Source: DATLZC01 sp037444005 (GTDB lineage Bacteria; Chloroflexota; Dehalococcoidia; DSTF01; JACRBR01). Taken from it: DNA of 16,755 nt. The stretch covers positions 1 through 16,755 of the forward strand of contig JBBING010000047.1 in the NCBI GenBank assembly GCA_037444005.1, given 5' to 3'. Made by a program: the position numbers and the translations under genes. Below are positions 13,060 to 16,755 of the stretch, one piece after another; the first letter of the stretch is position 1, and every line of letters starts with the position of its first letter. The notes beneath the pieces are model-generated. The model searched no databases, was not told the origin of the DNA, and was given only the letters and a program-made list of their open reading frames with translations.

Positions 13060-15300
13060 CTAGAGGCTTCCGCCTTTGCGGGCCGTGCCTTCCATGGACC
13101 GGGAGACCGAGATGACGCCCTTGATGGACTCGAGGCGACCGAGCAGGCGCGTGAGCTGGGCGACGCCGGTCGTCTCCAACGTCAGGTAGACGCTCGTGGT
13201 GCGGTCGGGGTGCTCCTGCGTGCGCACGCCGACCATGTTGACGCCTTCGGCGGAGACGAGGGTGCTCAGGTCGCGCAGCAGGCCCACGCGGTCCCACGCC
13301 TCGATGCGGACGGCGACGGGGTAGTGCTGGCCGCTGCGCCCCCATTCGACCTCGACGAGGCGCTCAGGCTCGTCCTCGTGGACGATGTTCCAGCAATCGC
13401 GCCGGTGCACGGTGACGCCGCGCGACCGCGTGACGAAGCCGATGATCTCGTCGCCGGGCACAGGATTGCAGCAGCGGGCGAGCTGCGTCAGCAGGTCGCC
13501 CGTGCCGAGCACCTGCACGCTCGAGGTGTAGACGGGCCGCGTCTGCGACGGCGCCGCTTCCGTAGCTTCGGTTCCCTCCTCGGCGGGCGCCGGGAGCAGC
13601 GCCGCCAGCCGCAGGCTGACCGCGTGCAGACTTACGCCGCCGTAGCCGATGGCCGCCAGGAAGTCGTCGAGCGACTCGTACTTGAAGGCGCGCAGCAGCT
13701 CTTCCTCCGTCTCGGCCAGCGTGAGGCCCACGCGCCGCAGCTCCTTGTCCAGGAGTTCGCGGCCTCGGGCGATGTTCTCGGTACGCTCGCGTCTCTTGAA
13801 CCACTGCCGGATCTTCTCGCGCGCGTGCGACGTCTTGACGTAGCCGAGGTGCGGGTTCAGCCAGTCGAGCGAGGGTCCGCGGTCGGCCTTGCTCGCGATG
13901 ATCTCGACGACGTCGCCGTTCTTGAGCTGGTAGTTGAGCGGCACGAGGCGGCCGTTGACCTTCGCGCCGACGCACCGGTACCCGAGGTCCGTGTGGATAC
14001 GGAACGCAAAGTCGAGGGGCGTCGCGCCGGCCGGCAGGTCCTTGATCTCACCCTTGGGCGTGTAGACGAACACCTGGTCACGGAAGATGTCCGTCTTCAC
14101 CCACTCGACGAACTCTTCCGCCGCCTGCATGTCGCGCTTCCATTCGAGAAGCTGCCGCAGCCACGAGAGCCGCTCCTCGAAACGGATGTCCCGCTTGCCG
14201 CCCTCCTTGTACCGCCAGTGCGCGGCCACACCGTACTCCGCGATCTGGTGCATTTCGTGCGTGCGGATCTGCACTTCGATGGGCCGCGCGCCCAGGCACA
14301 TCACGGTGGTGTGCAGCGACTGGTACAGGCTCTCCTTCGGCGTCGCGATGTAGTCGTCGAACTGGCCCGGGATGGGGTGCCACAGGCCATGGACGACGCC
14401 GAGCGCGTTGTAGCAGTCGGCCACCGTGTTCACGAGGACGCGGAGCGCCAGCAGGTCGTAGATCTCGTTGAAGCTCTTTCCCTGGGCCGCGTAGCGCTGC
14501 ATCTTCTCGTAGATCGAGTACAGGTGCTTGGCGCGGCCCTTCACCTCGGCTTCGATGCCGTGCTTCGCCAGCTCCTCTCGCAGGATGGACTCCACCTGCG
14601 CGATGTAGCGCTCGCGGGTCGCCCGCTTGGACGCGATGAGCCGCGAGACCTCCTTGAACGCCTCCGGCTGCAAGTACCGGAACGCGAGGTCCTCGAGCTG
14701 CCATTTGATCTGCCAGATGCCCAGGCGGCTCGCGAGCGGCGCGTAGATGTCCATCGTCTCCTGCGCGATGCGCAGACGCTTCTCCGGCGGATGCGCGTCC
14801 AGCGTGCGCATGTTGTGGAGTCGGTCGCAGAGCTTGATAATGACCACCCGGATGTCCTCGGCCATGGCGAGGAACATCTTCCGCAGGTTCTCCGCCTGGA
14901 TGCCCTCGTCGCCGGGACGCTCGGCGTGCCACGTCAGCTTGTCGAGCTTGGTGACGCCGTCCACCAGCTTGGCGACCTCCGGGCCGAACCGCTTCACGAT
15001 CTCCTCATTGGGGATGCCGCAATCCTCCTGCACATCGTGCAGGAGCGCAGCCTGAATCGCCGGCGCGTCGAGGCCGAGCTGGGCGCAGGTCAGCGCGGTG
15101 GCGACCGGGTGCGTGATGAAGGCGTCGCCCGAAAGGCGCCGCTGCCCGTCGTGGCAGCGCTCGGCGTAGGCGTACGCCTCCTCGATGAGACGCACACGCT
15201 CCTCCGGGAGGTACTCGCGAACGGCGGCGAGCAACTCTTCTAGAGACGCCGTTTTCGGCACGTACGTGGATCCGGCGGTCGTCGTCATGTCCGTTTTCAC
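13060..15300 (-). CDS. rel: Rel: (p)ppGpp synthetase/hydrolase
   Basis: This 746-residue RelA/SpoT homologue makes and degrades the stringent-response alarmone. The HD hydrolase domain (about 45-200) keeps H64, HD at 88-89, ED at 92-93 and LCDRLHNMRTL (157-167), so hydrolysis is likely. The synthetase domain (about 245-365) has GRAKHLYSIYEKM (255-267), DLLALRVLV, YQSLHTTV (326-333), EVQIRT (342-347) and AAHW (359-362). Its regulatory loop reads QFDD (313-316) rather than the RFKD usual in bifunctional Rel. A TGS domain (about 407-470) follows, then a zinc-finger-like region with ARCCNPVPGDEI and VHRRDC, and a C-terminal ACT domain. The start is a GTG at 15300; an in-frame ATG at 15288 is an alternative. 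GATATT lies 8 bases upstream of the GTG. It is divergent from hisS. Confidence 0.95.
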   Translation of the reverse strand: MKTDMTTTAGSTYVPKTASLEELLAAVREYLPEERVRLIEEAYAYAERCHDGQRRLSGDAFITHPVATALTCAQLGLDAPAIQAALLHDVQEDCGIPNEEIVKRFGPEVAKLVDGVTKLDKLTWHAERPGDEGIQAENLRKMFLAMAEDIRVVIIKLCDRLHNMRTLDAHPPEKRLRIAQETMDIYAPLASRLGIWQIKWQLEDLAFRYLQPEAFKEVSRLIASKRATRERYIAQVESILREELAKHGIEAEVKGRAKHLYSIYEKMQRYAAQGKSFNEIYDLLALRVLVNTVADCYNALGVVHGLWHPIPGQFDDYIATPKESLYQSLHTTVMCLGARPIEVQIRTHEMHQIAEYGVAAHWRYKEGGKRDIRFEERLSWLRQLLEWKRDMQAAEEFVEWVKTDIFRDQVFVYTPKGEIKDLPAGATPLDFAFRIHTDLGYRCVGAKVNGRLVPLNYQLKNGDVVEIIASKADRGPSLDWLNPHLGYVKTSHAREKIRQWFKRRERTENIARGRELLDKELRRVGLTLAETEEELLRAFKYESLDDFLAAIGYGGVSLHAVSLRLAALLPAPAEEGTEATEAAPSQTRPVYTSSVQVLGTGDLLTQLARCCNPVPGDEIIGFVTRSRGVTVHRRDCWNIVHEDEPERLVEVEWGRSGQHYPVAVRIEAWDRVGLLRDLSTLVSAEGVNMVGVRTQEHPDRTTSVYLTLETTGVAQLTRLLGRLESIKGVISVSRSMEGTARKGGSL

Positions 15301-15308
15301 TTTACTGG

Positions 15309-15314
15309 AATATC
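15309..15314 (-). promoter_or_regulatory. Possible -10 element of rel
   Basis: GATATT on the minus strand ends 8 bases before the GTG at 15300, matching four of six consensus positions. No matching -35 was found. If used, the rel mRNA would be nearly leaderless. Confidence 0.3.
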
Positions 15315-15380
15315 GGCCTCCCCGGATACGTGCGTGGAGGGCTTGGGGGCGTTCGGCTGTCTGATGGGCGCGGCCTGCGT

Positions 15381-15386
15381 TATGCT
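15381..15386 (+). promoter_or_regulatory. -10 element of hisS, close to the start codon
   Basis: TATGCT lies 9 bases before the hisS ATG, the same spacing as at arsR. No ribosome binding site fits between them, and the -35 region is weak. A T-box leader or other long leader is excluded by the 95-base gap to rel. Confidence 0.45.
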
Positions 15387-15395
15387 GACGGCATC

Positions 15396-16688
15396 ATGAC
15401 CGTCAGCCAAACGCCCGCAACCAAGCGGCGGTTCCGCCGTCCGCGCGGCACGAACGATATCTTGCCCGCCGAGTGGCCCTACTGGGACTACGTCATCGAC
15501 ACCGCTCGCCGAGTGGCCCGCCGATTCGGGTACGAGCGCATTCAAACGCCGGTGTTCGAGGACGCCGGCGTCTTCCTCCGCGGCGTCGGCGAGGGCACCG
15601 ACATCGTCGAGAAGGAGATGTACATCTTCGAGGACCGCGGCGGCGACAGGCTCGCGCTGCGTCCGGAGGGCACAGCTAACACGATGCGGGCCTATCTCGA
15701 GCACGGGATGGCCAATCTCCCCCAGCCCGTCCGGCTGTACTACGTCGGGGCTGTGTACCGGTATGACCGGCCCCAGGCCGGCCGGTACCGCGAACACCAC
15801 CAGTTCGGCGTCGAGGTCATCGGTGACGCCGACCCGATGGTGGACGCCGAGGTCATCGACGCGCTGGCGACGCTGTACCGCGAGCTCGGCATCACGGACC
15901 TCACGTTGCTCCTGAACTCCATCGGCGACCCGGCGTGCCGCCGCGGCTATCTCGAGACGCTGCGGTCGTACTACGGGACCCGGCTCGACGAGGTCTGCGC
16001 CGACTGCCGGGTGCGCTTCGAGAAAAACCCGCTTCGGTTGCTCGACTGCAAGAACGAACGCTGCCAGCCGGTGATCGAGAGCGCGCCTCGCATCACCGAG
16101 CACCTGTGCGACGCCTGCCGCGAACACTTCGAAGCGCTCCAGCGGTACCTCGATGCGCTCGGCATTCCGTACGTGGTCACGCCGACGCTGGTCCGAGGCT
16201 TCGACTACTACACGCGCACGGTGTTCGAGTTCGTTCCCCCGGGGGAAGGCGCGCAGTCGACGGTCGGAGGAGGAGGCCGGTACGACGTGCTCATGGAGGC
16301 GCTCGGCGGCCCGCCGACGCCCGGCATCGGCTTCGGGACCGGAATCGAGCGCATCATCCTCAATCTCAAACGTCTGGGGATCGACCCACCGCCTCCCCCG
16401 CCGCCGGACGTGTACGTGGCGCACGCCTCGTCCGCGGCGCGGGTCGAAGCGCTGCGGCTCGCGGCCGACCTCCGTCGCGCCGGGCTCACCGCCGTCGTGG
16501 GTTCCGCCGCGCGCAGCCTGAAGAGCCAGTTCCGCCATGCCGACGCGCTGGGCGTTCGCTACGTCGCTGTGCTGGGGGACGCCGAGCTCGCCCGCGGCGT
16601 CGTGACGCTCCGCTCGCTCGCCGACGGGATGCAGCACGAAGTCCCTCGAGCCGACATCGTCGTGCGCATTCTCGACGCCGCGACGTGA
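15396..16688 (+). CDS. hisS: Histidyl-tRNA synthetase
   Basis: This 430-residue class II synthetase charges tRNA-His. Seen: RRPRGTNDILPAE (14-26); RPEGTANTMRAYLEHG (89-104); motif 2 VGAVYRYDRPQAGRYREHHQ (117-136); the HisRS-specific LVRGFDYYTRTVFEF (265-279); motif 3 GGGGRYDVL (291-299) and GIGFGTGIERI (310-320); and an anticodon-binding domain (about 337-430). CADC (201-204), DCKNERC (217-223) and CDAC (238-241) form the cysteine-rich insertion common in bacterial forms. A seven-proline run (331-337) links the catalytic and anticodon domains. The ATG at 15396 fits the family N-terminus; the frame is open upstream but has no conserved residues there. It is divergent from rel, a plausible amino-acid-starvation neighbourhood. 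Only 67 non-coding bases follow in the window. Confidence 0.97.
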   Translation: MTVSQTPATKRRFRRPRGTNDILPAEWPYWDYVIDTARRVARRFGYERIQTPVFEDAGVFLRGVGEGTDIVEKEMYIFEDRGGDRLALRPEGTANTMRAYLEHGMANLPQPVRLYYVGAVYRYDRPQAGRYREHHQFGVEVIGDADPMVDAEVIDALATLYRELGITDLTLLLNSIGDPACRRGYLETLRSYYGTRLDEVCADCRVRFEKNPLRLLDCKNERCQPVIESAPRITEHLCDACREHFEALQRYLDALGIPYVVTPTLVRGFDYYTRTVFEFVPPGEGAQSTVGGGGRYDVLMEALGGPPTPGIGFGTGIERIILNLKRLGIDPPPPPPPDVYVAHASSAARVEALRLAADLRRAGLTAVVGSAARSLKSQFRHADALGVRYVAVLGDAELARGVVTLRSLADGMQHEVPRADIVVRILDAAT

Positions 16689-16755
16689 CGAACGTCAACC
16701 CCCCGATCTGCCTCATTGAAAGGGTTACCGAACGGGGAGCGTTGCCTCAGAATCA

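Noticed and set aside
13210..15243. A 677-codon plus-strand open frame opposite rel.
   Set aside because: It is an antisense shadow caused by high GC; rel is unambiguous and the shadow's composition is Arg/Val/Leu/Asp-rich nonsense.
15755..15788. A strong inverted repeat inside hisS.
   Set aside because: It falls on the conserved motif 2 codons (RYDRPQAGRYR) and is explained by GC-rich coding of Arg/Pro/Gly.
15297..16637. A 446-codon minus-strand frame opposite hisS.
   Set aside because: Antisense shadow of hisS.
16682..16696. A GACGT-N5-ACGTC hairpin at the hisS stop as a terminator.
   Set aside because: Only five base pairs and no T-tract; it overlaps the stop codon.

Overview
The window is a stretch of a GC-rich bacterial chromosome with ordinary gene density. 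The gene types and the Thr/Pro/Ala-rich extracytoplasmic linkers suggest Chloroflexota, perhaps a Dehalococcoidia/SAR202-like or related uncultured lineage. This placement is an inference from protein style, not a search result. There are no rRNA or tRNA genes, no CRISPR array and no transposase.

Layout. (1) Bases 1-2491, minus strand: a promoter and a two-gene operon of trehalose-synthase-type (TreT-like) GT4 glycosyltransferases. The promoter-proximal copy has lost its main catalytic residues. The distal copy looks active and runs off the left edge. (2) 2305-2652 is non-coding (operon leader and promoter region), followed by a small two-helix membrane protein on the plus strand. (3) 2964-6348, minus strand: proS, then a six-helix membrane protein, then ahbA and ahbB (siroheme decarboxylase subunits), tightly packed. 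(4) 6306-7505: a roughly 1 kb insert of lower GC carrying an ArsR-type regulator and an SRPBCC/AHSA1 protein. It is bracketed by a 115-bp direct repeat of the proS start and its upstream region; the right copy is a broken proS remnant. (5) 7607-11667, plus strand: a lipoprotein with a damaged metalloprotease motif; a pspC-domain gene overlapping a homocysteine methyltransferase/methylenetetrahydrofolate reductase fusion; and a cyclase-family hydrolase. (6) 11700-15300, minus strand: a Rel (p)ppGpp synthetase/hydrolase, then a pseudopilin-like anchored protein, then a degenerate GGDEF protein. (7) hisS is divergent from rel at the right edge.

Housekeeping functions (proS, hisS, rel, one-carbon/methionine metabolism) are interleaved with less ordinary modules. 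A recurring theme is enzyme folds whose catalytic signatures are eroded next to intact genes: the pseudo-glycosyltransferase, the HGLGH pseudo-peptidase and the GNGHF pseudo-cyclase. The best leads are the active/inactive TreT-like pair, the proS-repeat-flanked arsR cassette, and the siroheme decarboxylase operon with its unknown membrane partner. arsR and hisS have -10 elements so close to the start codon that leaderless mRNAs are likely.
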